Shown here piece after piece: positions 27,584-36,448 of a DNA stretch of 64,000 bases (position 1 is its first letter; each line of letters starts with the position of its first letter). The stretch is from the NCBI GenBank assembly GCA_963695135.1, contig CAVOGA010000003.1, positions 310,001 through 374,000 of the forward strand. Reading direction: 5' to 3'. Both the position numbers and the translations under genes were made by a program. Under the pieces are notes generated by a model, which did no database searches, was not told where the DNA came from, and saw nothing but the letters and a program-made list of their open reading frames with translations. The stretch is from Marinihelvus sp963695135 (GTDB lineage Bacteria; Pseudomonadota; Gammaproteobacteria; Xanthomonadales; SZUA-36).

Positions 27584-28896
27584 GGGGCAATGGCCTCGAT
27601 GGTCATATTCAGATTGTGCTTGCTGCGCAGGTTGATCGCGGGTTCCAGGGCTACCGCCTGTCCCGGCACGCGATGCAAACGAAAGCGGGAGACGAGCACC
27701 GCCAGGTGCGTGCGCATCTCCACGAAAGAAAAATACTCGCCGATACAACGCCGCGGACCGGCGGAGAACGGGAAGAACGTGTATTCGGTCTGTTCCTGCA
27801 GGCGCTCCGGCGCAAAACGGTCAGGCTGGAACGCCTCGGGCTCGGGCCAGTAACGCGCCATGCGCTGCACCTGGTAGGGGCACAGAAAAATGTTGTCGCC
27901 GGGCTCCACCGTATGACCGCCGAGCACGTCAGCCTCTACAGCGCGGCGGGTAAACAGCCACACGGGCGGGTAAAGCCGCAGGGTCTCCTCGAGCACCTGG
28001 CGCGTAAAAACCAGGTCTTCCAGGTGGTCATAGCGCAAATCCCCGCCCTGGCAGACCTGCCGGACTTCCTCGCGAATGCGCTGCGCGCTGGTCTCATCAC
28101 CACCCAGCAAATGCCAGGCCCAGCCGAGCGTGCCGGCGGAGGTCTCGTGGCCGGCGATGATCATCGTGGCCACCTCGTCCACGAGCTCGCGATCGCTCAT
28201 GCGCTCGCCGGTCTTGCTCGCCCGCGCATCCATCATGGTGGAAAGCAGGTCAAAGGGGCGTTCGCCGGTCTCGCGACGGCGCTCAATGAGCACCCGCACC
28301 TGCTTGAGCAGCTGCCGGAATTTCATGGCAACGCGCAAATCCCGGGACAGATCGTCGGTGAGAAAGTTGAACGGATTGATCCCTTCCTGGTCGACAAAAA
28401 ACTCGAGGTCATCGCTGAAAATAGCCCGCAGAATCACCTCCAGGGCGTAATCGCTGACCGAACGGGTGATATCCACCGGCCCGCCCGCGGCAGCCAGTTC
28501 GCCCCATTGCCGTGCCAGGCGGTCCGTGGCGCCCTTGATCATCGTGAAATAGTGGGGCATCGAACCCCGGCTGAAGGCGGGCTGGATCATCGTGCGCTGA
28601 CGCCGCCAGAAGGCGCCGTCACTGACGATGATGCCGTTGCCGAGCAGCATCTCGACCCGCTCGAAACCCACCCCCTTGACGTAGTTGCGGTGGTTGCTGA
28701 TCAGCACGCGGCGGATATCCGCCGGATCGCTGATAATCCACGCCGGGCGCTTGAGATTGTCGGCCTCGACCCGGACCACGTCGCCATAGCGTTCGACCAG
28801 TTCCGGAATCAGGCGAAAAGTGGCCTCGTCACAATCGAGGTTGTGACGCTCAGCCGGGCCTGGCGCGGTACTTGTTGCGGGAGGAGCGTGGGTCAT
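27580..28896 (-). CDS. cytochrome P450
   Basis: 438 residues, no membrane anchor, so soluble. The I-helix motif AGHETS, the K-helix EETLR, and the heme-binding loop FSAGPRRCIG (Cys near residue 385) are complete. The architecture (RYGDVVRV, PAWIISDPADIRRVL near the start) is of the CYP4/CYP102-like long-chain-substrate class. Translationally coupled to the FAAL-ACP gene, so it most likely oxidises a fatty acyl chain on the ACP (hydroxylation or desaturation). No ferredoxin or reductase is encoded nearby. Confidence 0.93.
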   Translation of the reverse strand: MTHAPPATSTAPGPAERHNLDCDEATFRLIPELVERYGDVVRVEADNLKRPAWIISDPADIRRVLISNHRNYVKGVGFERVEMLLGNGIIVSDGAFWRRQRTMIQPAFSRGSMPHYFTMIKGATDRLARQWGELAAAGGPVDITRSVSDYALEVILRAIFSDDLEFFVDQEGINPFNFLTDDLSRDLRVAMKFRQLLKQVRVLIERRRETGERPFDLLSTMMDARASKTGERMSDRELVDEVATMIIAGHETSAGTLGWAWHLLGGDETSAQRIREEVRQVCQGGDLRYDHLEDLVFTRQVLEETLRLYPPVWLFTRRAVEADVLGGHTVEPGDNIFLCPYQVQRMARYWPEPEAFQPDRFAPERLQEQTEYTFFPFSAGPRRCIGEYFSFVEMRTHLAVLVSRFRLHRVPGQAVALEPAINLRSKHNLNMTIEAIAP

Positions 28897-29050
28897 GGGG
28901 CTGCTGTCATTGCGGCCGCCGGGGCCTCGTCAGTCAAGCGGGCAATTATACACCGCAGCGGCATCCCGGGCAGTTCGCAGACCTCATCACCACCATTCGT
29001 GTAAAGTTCGGCGCACGGCACCCGGATCCCGCCGGTGACACCGAAACAGC

Positions 29051-29824
29051 ATGACAGATAAACAGAAAAACTACGCGCCCAGCCTCAAGGCGCAACGTTC
29101 AAGAACCTCCGGAGCGGAGGCGACCTCGAGACGGCGCATGTCCGCCGGCCGCAAGGCCTGGTACGCCCTGCTGGTCGCCCTGGCGCGCGGCGTGGCCAGG
29201 CTCCTGTGGTCGACCTGCAAGATCGAGAAGGTCATCGGCGCCGGCGTCATGGACACCTCCGTGGCCAGTGGCAAGCCCATCATTCCCTGTTATTGGCACC
29301 AGATGCATATCTTCTGCTCGCGCTTCATGCTTGACCAGATACCCCGCGGTCTGAAGGTCGGGTTTCTGATCAGCCCGTCCGTCAGCGGCGAAGTTCCCGC
29401 AGCCATGGCGCGGGCCTGGGGCGCGGACGTGGTGCGCGGCTCGCCCACGCGCACCGGTGGCCAGGCGCTGCGCGATATGTACCTGACCGTCAACAAGGAC
29501 GGGGTGTCCCCGGTAATTACCGTCGATGGCCCCAAGGGTCCGGCCGAAGTGGTCAAGATCGGCGCCGTACTCCTGGCCCGCCTGACCCGCGCGCCGATGA
29601 TCCCCATGGCCTACGCGGCCAGCTCGGCCACGCTGTGGAACAGCTGGGACCGGTTCATGATTCCCCGCCCCTTCTCCCGGATCGTGATCGTGGTTGGTGA
29701 GCCGCTCAGCGTTCCTGCCGGCACCCCCATCGATGAACTTGAGCCACTGCGACTGGAGCTCGAAGAACGCTTGCGGGAGGTCAATCGCCGGGCCCAGGCC
29801 TATTTCAACGGCAACCCCGACTGA
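29051..29824 (+). CDS. DUF374 lysophospholipid acyltransferase-like protein
   Basis: 257 residues. After a basic N-terminal segment and one hydrophobic helix (ALLVALARGVARLLWS) come IIPCYWHQMHIFC, SPSVSGEVPAAMARAWG, VVRGSPTRTGGQALRD and VDGPKGPAEVVKIGAV, the signature blocks of DUF374, which sits in the lysophospholipid acyltransferase (LpxL/HtrB-like) superfamily. Divergent from the P450-FAAL operon over 154 bases; it might acylate a lipid made there, but that is an inference from position only. A minus-strand terminator follows, serving the convergent DUF533 gene. Confidence 0.8.
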   Translation: MTDKQKNYAPSLKAQRSRTSGAEATSRRRMSAGRKAWYALLVALARGVARLLWSTCKIEKVIGAGVMDTSVASGKPIIPCYWHQMHIFCSRFMLDQIPRGLKVGFLISPSVSGEVPAAMARAWGADVVRGSPTRTGGQALRDMYLTVNKDGVSPVITVDGPKGPAEVVKIGAVLLARLTRAPMIPMAYAASSATLWNSWDRFMIPRPFSRIVIVVGEPLSVPAGTPIDELEPLRLELEERLREVNRRAQAYFNGNPD

Positions 29825-29854
29825 CCGCGGCCCGGCTCCGGACGGTCTGTACCC

Positions 29855-29888
29855 AAAAAAAAGCCCGGAAGCGCTAGGGCACCGGGCT
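29855..29888 (-). terminator. rho-independent terminator of the DUF533 gene
   Basis: On the minus strand AGCCCGG (29888-29882) pairs with CCGGGCT (29868-29862) and is followed by a run of eight T. It lies 20 bases after the DUF533 stop codon. Confidence 0.85.
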
Positions 29889-29908
29889 GTTAAGACGCCT
29901 GATGGGAC

Positions 29909-30631
29909 TCAGGCTTGGGGTGAGACTGTTGCACCGGCATCCCGCGCCTCAAAATCCAGGGCCGCGGCTTGCGGGTGCTCAACTTCGTCGTGCAGGCTTT
30001 TAACGAACGCGGCCGGCAAGGCGAGCTGCTCGGCCAGATCCTGCAAAAACAGGCGGTGCGCCGGCGATGGCGTGTCGGCCACCAGCAGCGCCGCTGCGTA
30101 AACTTCCGCCGCCAGGGCCCGCGAGGGCACCTGCTGAACCAGCTGCTGAACGTCAAGCGGCGAGCTCACCTCCTCCAGCAGCAGGCCCTTCTCCGCGTGA
30201 CTGAGATCCAGCTTTTCGATGCGATCGAAAATATGCAGGCGTTCACCCCCGTCAATATGGCCGTCCGCATGGGCCGCGGTGATCATCGCGCGAAGCACGA
30301 GCAGGTCCCTGCGCGCCGCCGGCGCAGAATCCCGGGGCAAAAACTGGTCTTCCGGGATTCCATCCCAGCGTTCTCCGCCGCGCGCGTTCTCGGCGAGGCC
30401 GCTGCTCCGGGAATCGCCCTGCGCCGGGTTTTGCGAGCGGTAATTCTGGTAGGCATTCCAGGCCAGGCCGCCAATGACGGCGGCGCCGCCAAGTTTCACG
30501 GCCGAGCCGGCCATTTTGCGTCCCTTCTTGCTGGTCAGCCCCTGGACCAGCAGCGCCGAGGCGGCGCCGCCGGCCATGCCGCCGGCGACCCCGCTGGACA
30601 TAAGGCCATTGAAAATTCGGTTCAGATTCAT
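29909..30631 (-). CDS. DUF533 family protein (YebE-like, TerB-like fold)
   Basis: 240 residues from ATG 30631, which has a strong GGAGG Shine-Dalgarno eight bases upstream; ATG 30643 is disfavoured. The N-terminus is Gly/Ala-rich (GLMSSGVAGGMAGGAASALLV) and looks like a membrane-inserting segment. The domain from about residue 105 (MITAAHADGHIDGGERLHIFDRIE) has the acidic DGxID motif typical of TerB-like metal-binding helices. YebE-family proteins are inner-membrane associated and of unknown function. Ends in a strong terminator. Confidence 0.85.
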   Translation of the reverse strand: MNLNRIFNGLMSSGVAGGMAGGAASALLVQGLTSKKGRKMAGSAVKLGGAAVIGGLAWNAYQNYRSQNPAQGDSRSSGLAENARGGERWDGIPEDQFLPRDSAPAARRDLLVLRAMITAAHADGHIDGGERLHIFDRIEKLDLSHAEKGLLLEEVSSPLDVQQLVQQVPSRALAAEVYAAALLVADTPSPAHRLFLQDLAEQLALPAAFVKSLHDEVEHPQAAALDFEARDAGATVSPQA

Positions 30632-30798
30632 TCGATCCTCCACGGGACCCTGTCCCGGTTACTGGTGCCCGCCCTTCGGGGTGGACTGTTCCTGAGGTCA
30701 TACACTGCCAGCACGGACGCCAGGGAACCAGCCGTTTCTGTCTGATGGATAGATCGATATTTACGATGTATTGCGAATTTAACCAGATATATTTCTGA
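30632..30798 (-). promoter_or_regulatory. AT-rich promoter region of the DUF533 gene
   Basis: This 167-base gap is much more AT-rich than its surroundings from 30745 to 30800 (ATATTTACGATGTATTGCG, GATATATTTCTGATTATTG). It separates the DUF533 start from the stop codon of nhaR, both on the minus strand. It probably holds the DUF533 promoter or the 3' end of the nhaR transcript. No clear hairpin with a T-run was seen. Confidence 0.35.
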
Positions 30799-31716
30799 TT
30801 ATTGATCAGCCAACGAATCCCCGAACAGGTTGTGACGCGCCGCTTCGATAATCGCCAGGACCGCCGGATGCTTGAGGCGGCGCTCGTGCGAAATGGCGTA
30901 ATACCGTTCCTGCACCCTGGGTGTCCTGCCGATCACGCGGGCGCCGTACATCTGGCAGATCTCGTTCTCGATGGCAACCGGCCCCGGATAGATACCGGCG
31001 CCCGCCAGCCCAAAGGCTTTCATCAGGGCGCTGTCGGTAAACTCCGCCACCGGAAACGGCTTGACACCCTCCTGCTCCAGCCAGTCGTCCAGCCGTCGCC
31101 GCAGGGCGCTGCCCTGCGCCGGGAACAGGAATGGCTGCCCGTCCATGCAGGCAGGAAATTCACCGCCATAGCGGTGCGCGTCCTGGCGCCCGGCAAAAAA
31201 GGCGATATCGGAAACCCCCAGGGGGTGATTGAACGCACGAACGTGCAAACCGGCCGGCAAGGGCTTGTCGGACAACACCACGTCCAGGCGGTGGATCGCC
31301 AGCTCCGCCAGCAGCGCGTCCAGGGTTGCCTCCTGGCAGGCCACGCGTGGCGGCTGGGCCAGGTCCAGCACCGGGTGCAGCACCCGGGCGGCGACCAGCT
31401 TGGGAATCGACTCGACGATGCCCACGTTCAAAACCGGCTGCACACCGGCCTTGCGTCCGCCAACCACCTGCGCCAGCTCCGCGCCGATACCAAATATCTC
31501 GTCGGCATAATGGAACACGACGCGGCCGGTGGAAGACAGCACCAGGTTTCTGCCCGAGCGGTCAAACAGCCGCTCGCCGACCGCCTGGTCCAGTTGCTTC
31601 AACTGGCCGCTGATGGTTTGCGGCGTCACGTGCAGGACTTCCGCTGCCCTGGCGATGCTGCCCTCGCGGGCCACCACCCAGAAGTACTGGAGATGACCGT
31701 AGTTTAAATGTCGCAT
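30799..31716 (-). CDS. nhaR: NhaR, LysR-type regulator of sodium response
   Basis: 305 residues from ATG 31716 (MRHLNYGHLQYFWVVAREGSIARAAE). The N-terminal winged helix with VLHVTPQTISGQLKQLDQ as recognition helix and the effector domain (QPFLFPAQGSALRRRL, IYPGPVAIENEI) match NhaR rather than generic LysR proteins. NhaR activates nhaA in E. coli in response to Na+, but no nhaA is in the window; other Na+ antiporters (21995, 41301-48739, 63221) are candidate targets. The divergent intergenic region up to 31871 is likely its autoregulatory site. Confidence 0.9.
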   Translation of the reverse strand: MRHLNYGHLQYFWVVAREGSIARAAEVLHVTPQTISGQLKQLDQAVGERLFDRSGRNLVLSSTGRVVFHYADEIFGIGAELAQVVGGRKAGVQPVLNVGIVESIPKLVAARVLHPVLDLAQPPRVACQEATLDALLAELAIHRLDVVLSDKPLPAGLHVRAFNHPLGVSDIAFFAGRQDAHRYGGEFPACMDGQPFLFPAQGSALRRRLDDWLEQEGVKPFPVAEFTDSALMKAFGLAGAGIYPGPVAIENEICQMYGARVIGRTPRVQERYYAISHERRLKHPAVLAIIEAARHNLFGDSLADQ

Positions 31717-31871
31717 AGACTTATTATAAGGATTCCTCGAATCTTTGTCCTTTCCAACACTGGTCCAACCGATGCAATGACCATTGCACAATTCCGCAAC
31801 CGGCCCCATTCAGGGAACAGCGGAACATTACCTGCTTTACCCTGATCAACAGCTATTCCGGAGACTTCGCA

Positions 31872-33044
31872 ATGCCAAAACCCCTGCCCCGTTTAAGCTT
31901 TCTGCTGAGCGCCGCGCTGATGACCGTCAGCGGCAGCAACCCGCTGCTGGCGGACGATGTCGGTTACTCGGATCGCCATGACTACCGTGTCACCGTGGTC
32001 GCCGAGGGGTTCACGCGGCCCTGGTCCATGGCCTTCCTGCCCGGTGGGGATCTGCTGGTCACCGAAAAACCGGGCCGCTTGCGGTTGATCCGCGACGGCC
32101 AGCTGCTGCCCGAGCCCATCCAGGGCACGCCGGAAGTCCTGGCCGAGGGCCAGGGCGGCCTGCTGGACGTGGTTGTGCATCCGGACTATGAGGACAATGG
32201 CTACATCTACATGAGCCTGGCGCGGGACCTGGGTGACGGTGAGTCGACCACGGCGGTGGTGCGCGGCCGGCTCGATGGCCTGACCTTTACGGACCAGGAA
32301 GAGATTTTCCAGGCGGTCAGCAGTGGTCGAGGTCACTATGGCTCACGCCTCGCCTTCGACGATGAGGGATTCCTCTTCATCACCGTGGGCGACCGCCAGG
32401 CGCCGCCCAGCGGTGACCTTGAAGCGCACCCTGCCCAGGACCTTGCCTCACACCAGGGCGTTGTCCTGCGCCTGAATGCCGATGGCAGCGTTCCCGCCGA
32501 CAACCCGTTTGTCGGTGTCGAGGGCGCACTGCCGGAAATCTGGACCTATGGCCACCGTAACCCGCAGGGGCTGGTGACAGATCCCGCAACCGGCGAGGTG
32601 TGGATTACCGAACACGGCCCTGAAGGTGGTGATGAGTTGAACCGCCTGGCGCCGGGTGAAAACTACGGCTGGCCGGTGGTCGGCTACGGCGTCAACTACG
32701 GCGGCGAGGCCATCCATGAGCGCAGCCGGGCCGAAGGCATGACTGACCCGGTTAAGGTCTGGGTTCCGTCGACCGGCGTCTCCGGCCTGGCCATTTACGA
32801 TGGCGAGGCCTTCCCGGAGTGGCAGGGCCTGTTCCTGGCCGGTGGGCTATCCGGGAACCGTCTTGACCTGGTCGGCCTGGACGGCGACACGGTGGTTTAT
32901 GAGGACATTTTGCTGCGCAACCGAGGACGGGTGCGTGACGTGCGCGTCGGACCGGACGGATATGTCTATGTCGCCCTGGATCACCGCGAGGAGACCACAC
33001 CGGTGCTGCGCCTGGAGCCGGTGCCACGGGCGCCGCTGGACTGA
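31872..33044 (+). CDS. exported PQQ-dependent sugar dehydrogenase family protein (YliI/Asd-like)
   Basis: 390 residues with a signal peptide (MPKPLPRLSFLLSAALMTV..., cut near LLA/DD at about 30). The six-bladed propeller of the soluble aldose sugar dehydrogenase family is recognised by FTRPWSMAFLPGGDLLVTEKPGRL (early), GGLLDVVVHPDY, the active-site-type block YGSRLAFDDEGFL, TYGHRNPQGL, and EHGPEGGDELN. E. coli YliI is a PQQ-dependent aldose dehydrogenase in the periplasm. The thioesterase that follows overlaps its stop by one base (TGATG). Confidence 0.9.
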   Translation: MPKPLPRLSFLLSAALMTVSGSNPLLADDVGYSDRHDYRVTVVAEGFTRPWSMAFLPGGDLLVTEKPGRLRLIRDGQLLPEPIQGTPEVLAEGQGGLLDVVVHPDYEDNGYIYMSLARDLGDGESTTAVVRGRLDGLTFTDQEEIFQAVSSGRGHYGSRLAFDDEGFLFITVGDRQAPPSGDLEAHPAQDLASHQGVVLRLNADGSVPADNPFVGVEGALPEIWTYGHRNPQGLVTDPATGEVWITEHGPEGGDELNRLAPGENYGWPVVGYGVNYGGEAIHERSRAEGMTDPVKVWVPSTGVSGLAIYDGEAFPEWQGLFLAGGLSGNRLDLVGLDGDTVVYEDILLRNRGRVRDVRVGPDGYVYVALDHREETTPVLRLEPVPRAPLD

Positions 33045-33538
33045 TGGACGGCGCGGCTGACCTGGCCCGGGCGCGGGACATCCTGGCCGGCAAAGCACTG
33101 GCCATGCCCCTGGATGCTGATCAGCGAAGCGCCTTTCAGCAACGCTTCAACCAGCTGCCGGCCATGCACCACATGGGCTGTCAGCTGGATCTGGGCCTGG
33201 ATGCGGTAGTCCAGGTGCACCTGCCCCGGGTCGAGCCGCACCACTGCGGCGGCATGGGCACCAGCGCCGTCAATGGCGCGGTGCTCTCCGGCCTGGCGGA
33301 CTGCGCCATCGGCGTGGCCGGTGTGATGCAGATGGAGGCCCAGCGGTCCGGCACCATCGATATGAACATCAAGTTCCTGCGCGCTGCCCACGGTGACCAG
33401 GTGCACGCCCTGGCCATCGCGCTGAAACGTTCGTCCAGCGTGGTCTTTGCCGAAGCGGAAATTTACTGCGGGGGGCGGCTGTGCGCCATCGCGAACGGAC
33501 TGGTGGCGCGTGCCGGCGATCCTGACGTGGCGTTTTAA
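33044..33538 (+). CDS. PaaI-type hotdog thioesterase-like protein
   Basis: 164 residues with a hotdog fold: HHCGGMGTSAVNGAVLSGLADCAIGVAG is the long central helix region (His-Gly and the Asn/Asp positions of PaaI-type thioesterases), followed by the IDMNIKFLRAA strand. The start overlaps the dehydrogenase stop by one base. Probable acyl-CoA thioesterase, substrate unknown. Convergent with a small membrane protein gene. Confidence 0.82.
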   Translation: MDGAADLARARDILAGKALAMPLDADQRSAFQQRFNQLPAMHHMGCQLDLGLDAVVQVHLPRVEPHHCGGMGTSAVNGAVLSGLADCAIGVAGVMQMEAQRSGTIDMNIKFLRAAHGDQVHALAIALKRSSSVVFAEAEIYCGGRLCAIANGLVARAGDPDVAF

Positions 33539-33573
33539 ACTGCGGCGCAACGCGCAGCGGCGCCGCCACTTCC

Positions 33574-33831
33574 TTATTCCTGTTTTGGCCCGGGATCTGA
33601 ACGGTCGGTCGTTGCCGGGTCTGGCTTCTTGCGCTTGATCCGGGCAAGCAGGATGGTCACCAGGGCCAGCAGCAGCTCGTCGACCAGCGGGATTGCATCG
33701 GGAATCAGCAGGTCGACAACAAACAATGTGCCGGTCAGCAGCAAGAGAAATGGAAAACGCAGGTTTTCCAGCCATGACTTGAATTTGGAGGGAATCATTC
33801 GCACCGGGCGCCCCTTCATCAGAGCAACCAT
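33574..33831 (-). CDS. small membrane protein (DUF6116-like)
   Basis: 85 residues from ATG 33831; internal ATGs at 33819 and 33798 are also possible starts. Two predicted helices (FPFLLLLTGTLFVVDLLIPDAIPLV and LLLALVTILLARI, the first abbreviated by position about 27-48) are separated by an acidic DEL turn and followed by a basic and then Pro/Asp-rich tail. The VDLLIPDAIPLVDELLLALV pattern resembles the DUF6116 small inner-membrane family. Function unknown. Confidence 0.65.
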   Translation of the reverse strand: MVALMKGRPVRMIPSKFKSWLENLRFPFLLLLTGTLFVVDLLIPDAIPLVDELLLALVTILLARIKRKKPDPATTDRSDPGPKQE

Positions 33832-34031
33832 TGTGGCGCTTTAAGTCAGCTGCGAAAAGCCCCGGACAGACGCCTCGGGGGCGCCTGCCGCTAACGTGGA
33901 TTTCACCTCAAACGCACGCCGGGTTCACCTGCCAGCCACCAAACTGCGCGCAGCTGACATATTCCATGTCATCGTCACGGTAGCCGCTATGCGCGTCCAG
34001 CCGTTGAATTCAACCTCAAGGAGAGTATCCA
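33832..34031 (+). promoter_or_regulatory. upstream region of the fasciclin gene
   Basis: A 200-base divergent gap between the small membrane protein and the fasciclin gene. A good Shine-Dalgarno (AAGGAGAG) lies nine bases before ATG 34032. No confident promoter boxes could be assigned. Confidence 0.3.
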
Positions 34032-34523
34032 ATGAACTTTCGTTCTCTGACCCTTGCCGCCGTCGCGGCCAGCGCCACCATGTTTGCGGCCAAGCCCGCG
34101 GTAGCGCAAGAAGAAATGGACATCGTTGCAACGGCGGTTAACGCTGGAAGCTTCACCACGCTGGCTGCCGCACTGGATGCTGCAGACCTGATCGAAACGC
34201 TGCAGGGTGAAGGTCCGTTCACCGTATTCGCACCCACCGACGAAGCATTCGCCGCACTGCCGGCCGGCACCGTTGACTCACTGCTGCTGCCGGAAAACCA
34301 GGACCAGCTGGTCGCCATTCTGACCTACCACGTTGTTGCCGGCGAAGTACTTGCTGAAGACGTGGTCGAACTGGACTCCGCTACGACCGTCAACGGTCAG
34401 GACGTGGAAATCACGGTTGAAGGTGACACGGTGATGATTAACAACGCCACCGTCATCCAGGCTGACATCATGACCAGCAATGGCGTGATTCACGTGATCG
34501 ACACGGTTCTCCTGCCGGAATAA
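34032..34523 (+). CDS. exported fasciclin-domain protein
   Basis: 163 residues with a signal peptide (MNFRSLTLAAVAASATMFA..., cut near VAQ/EE at about 26) and one fasciclin (FAS1) domain. The H1 box FTVFAPTDEAFAALP and the H2-like block GVIHVIDTVLLPE are both clear, with YHVV between. Small secreted FAS1 proteins mediate adhesion or surface interactions. A strong AAGGAGAG Shine-Dalgarno precedes it, and a strong terminator follows, so it is a single-gene transcript, probably well expressed (its codon third positions are less GC-extreme). Confidence 0.93.
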   Translation: MNFRSLTLAAVAASATMFAAKPAVAQEEMDIVATAVNAGSFTTLAAALDAADLIETLQGEGPFTVFAPTDEAFAALPAGTVDSLLLPENQDQLVAILTYHVVAGEVLAEDVVELDSATTVNGQDVEITVEGDTVMINNATVIQADIMTSNGVIHVIDTVLLPE

Positions 34524-34566
34524 TTCGCAGGACAGCGTGCACCCGGCCCATCCATATGGGCCCTGG

Positions 34567-34599
34567 AAAACCCGCCATAACCGGCGGGTTTTTCTTTTT
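34567..34599 (+). terminator. rho-independent terminator of the fasciclin gene
   Basis: AACCCGCC (34569-34576) pairs with GGCGGGTT (34583-34590) across an ATAACC loop, followed by TTTCTTTTT. Confidence 0.88.
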
Positions 34600-34721
34600 G
34601 GGCGTATGCCGGGAACCGGGTCCACCGTGGCGCTGGGGTCCATGCCGCGCTGCGAAATATACGGTATCCTTGCTCCCTTTTTTCCGGGCCACCAAGGGCC
34701 CGCTGCACCGATCGGTGAAGC

Positions 34722-35943
34722 ATGAACGACGATAAGCAGAAAGCAGGACGCCTGGGCATCATGGGCGGCGGACAACTGGGGCTGTTTCTGTGCCAGGCAG
34801 CCGCGCGACTGGGCGTTAAAACCCGGGTCCTGGAGCCCAATCCCCGGGGGTCGGCAGTCAGAGCCGCCGATGAAGCGATCGTCGCCGGCCTGGACGACCT
34901 GGATGCGGTTCAATTGCTGATCGACGCCAGTGATGTCATCACCTTTGAACTTGAGGCGATACCGGACGCAAGCCTGGAACTGCTTACCGTCGCCGAAAGC
35001 CGGGGGGAGATCCATCGTGCGTCCCGGCGTGAAGACGCTGGCGCTGTTCAAGGACAAGGGCGTCCAGAAGGCGTGGCTGAGCCGGGAAGGCCTGCCCACC
35101 CTGCCCTGTCTGCCCGTCGAAAATGGTGTCCTGCCCCGCGAACTGATCACCGGCGAGTGGTCCCTGCCCGTGGTGCAGAAGGCGCACCGGGGCGGATATG
35201 ACGGCAAAGGCGTCCAGCTCCTGCGGACCTCGCTGGACCTGGAAAACCTGTGGAGCGTGCCCAGCTACCTGGAGCCGGCCCTTGAGCCCTGCCGTGAAAT
35301 CGGCGTGGTGGTCGCCCGCGGACTGGATGGCAGTCTGCTCGCCTACCCTCCCGTTTCAATGGATTTCGATGACCGTTACAACGCGGTGCACAGCGTGACC
35401 AGCCCGGGCGTGCTGAGCCCGGAACTGGCGGAGAACGCCCGGTCCCTGGCCCTTGCCGCGATCGGCAGGCTGAACAGTCCCGGAGTGTACGCCGTGGAGC
35501 TCTTCGTCAAGGGCGAGCACTCGGTCACCATCAATGAAATTTCGCCCCGGGTGCATAATTCCGGTCACCTGACGATGGAAGGGTTCGGGCACTCGCAGTT
35601 TGAACAGCATGTTCGCGCAATAATGGGCATGCCGCTGGCCGATATCACCGCTACCCAGCCGGTCGCCGTTATGCTGAACCTGCTGTACGAGGACGACCTG
35701 GAACCGGTCTGCCCCGGCGCACCGCTGGATCTGCGCATGGACCCCGGGCTTGACGGTGTGGCGTCCGTCACCGTTCACTGGTATGGCAAATCCACCGGCC
35801 AGGCGGGACGCAAGATGGGCCACCTTACCGCGACCGGAACCGACCGCGCGCAGGTCACGGCGGCAGCGGAACAGGTCCTGGCCCTGCTCCACAAAGGTCA
35901 ACAGGACGGGTTGCAGCCCGTGCTCAAGGAGAAAACATCATGA
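34722..35943 (+). CDS. purK: 5-(carboxyamino)imidazole ribonucleotide synthase PurK, frameshifted
   Basis: The N-terminal part (MNDDKQKAGRLGIMGGGQLG...DVITFELEAIP) carries the PurK nucleotide-binding start and FELE motif. At a G6 run (35002-35007) the frame shifts; with five G it becomes SRGRSIVRPGVKTLALFKDKGVQKAWL and continues through RGGYDGKGVQLL (ATP-grasp), NEISPRVHNSGHLTMEG (the conserved C-terminal motif) to TGA 35943. The restored length is 406 residues. PurK converts AIR, bicarbonate and ATP to N5-CAIR for PurE. The original stop-start junction with purE has been modified by a 14-bp duplication. Confidence 0.93.
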
Positions 35944-35964
35944 GTGCAAAATCATGAGTGCAAA
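35937..35964. repeat. perfect 14-bp tandem duplication spanning the purE start
   Basis: ATCATGAGTGCAAA at 35937-35950 is repeated exactly at 35951-35964. Each copy contains an ATG. The first (35940) opens only a five-codon frame ending at 35954-35956; the second (35954) is the functional purE start. Before duplication the purK TGA would have overlapped the purE ATG (ATGA). Confidence 0.95.
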
Positions 35965-36448
35965 GGTCGGCATTATCATGGGCAGCGACTCGGACCTGCC
36001 GGTCATGCGCGCCGCCGCAGAGATCCTGGATGAGCTCGGCGTATCCTACGAGCTCACCATCGTCAGCGCCCACCGCACCCCGCAGCGTCTGTACGACTAT
36101 GCACAAAACGCCGAATCCCGGGGCCTGCGGGTCATTATTGCCGGCGCCGGCGGCGCCGCGCACCTGCCGGGTATGGCGGCGGCCCTGAGCGAACTGCCGG
36201 TCATCGGCGTGCCGGTCAGCGCGACCTGCATGGGTGGCCAGGACGCGCTGCTGTCGATCGTGCAGATGCCCGCCGGGGTGCCCGTGGCCACCGTTGCCAT
36301 CGACAACGCGACCAATGCCGGTATCCTGGCTGCGCAGATGCTGTCCACCGGGGATGCGGAGCTCCGGGCCCGGATTCGCGACTACAAGCAGGCCCTGAAG
36401 GCAAAGGTGGAAGACAAGATCGCACTTCTGGAGCGCGGCGGGTCATAA
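35954..36448 (+). CDS. purE: N5-carboxyaminoimidazole ribonucleotide mutase PurE
   Basis: 164 residues from ATG 35954 (MSAKVGIIMGSDSDLPVM). The class I PurE active-site blocks are SDSDLPVM, VSAHRTPQRL and AGGAAHLPGM, with GVPVSATCMGGQDALLS. It mutates N5-CAIR to CAIR. It follows purK, the reverse of the common purE-purK order, and ends in a strong bidirectional terminator shared with the carbonic anhydrase gene. Confidence 0.97.
   Translation: MSAKVGIIMGSDSDLPVMRAAAEILDELGVSYELTIVSAHRTPQRLYDYAQNAESRGLRVIIAGAGGAAHLPGMAAALSELPVIGVPVSATCMGGQDALLSIVQMPAGVPVATVAIDNATNAGILAAQMLSTGDAELRARIRDYKQALKAKVEDKIALLERGGS

Noticed and set aside
35940..35956. ATG 35940 as the purE start
   Set aside because: It reads five codons and stops; the second copy of the duplicated sequence (ATG 35954) is in frame with PurE.
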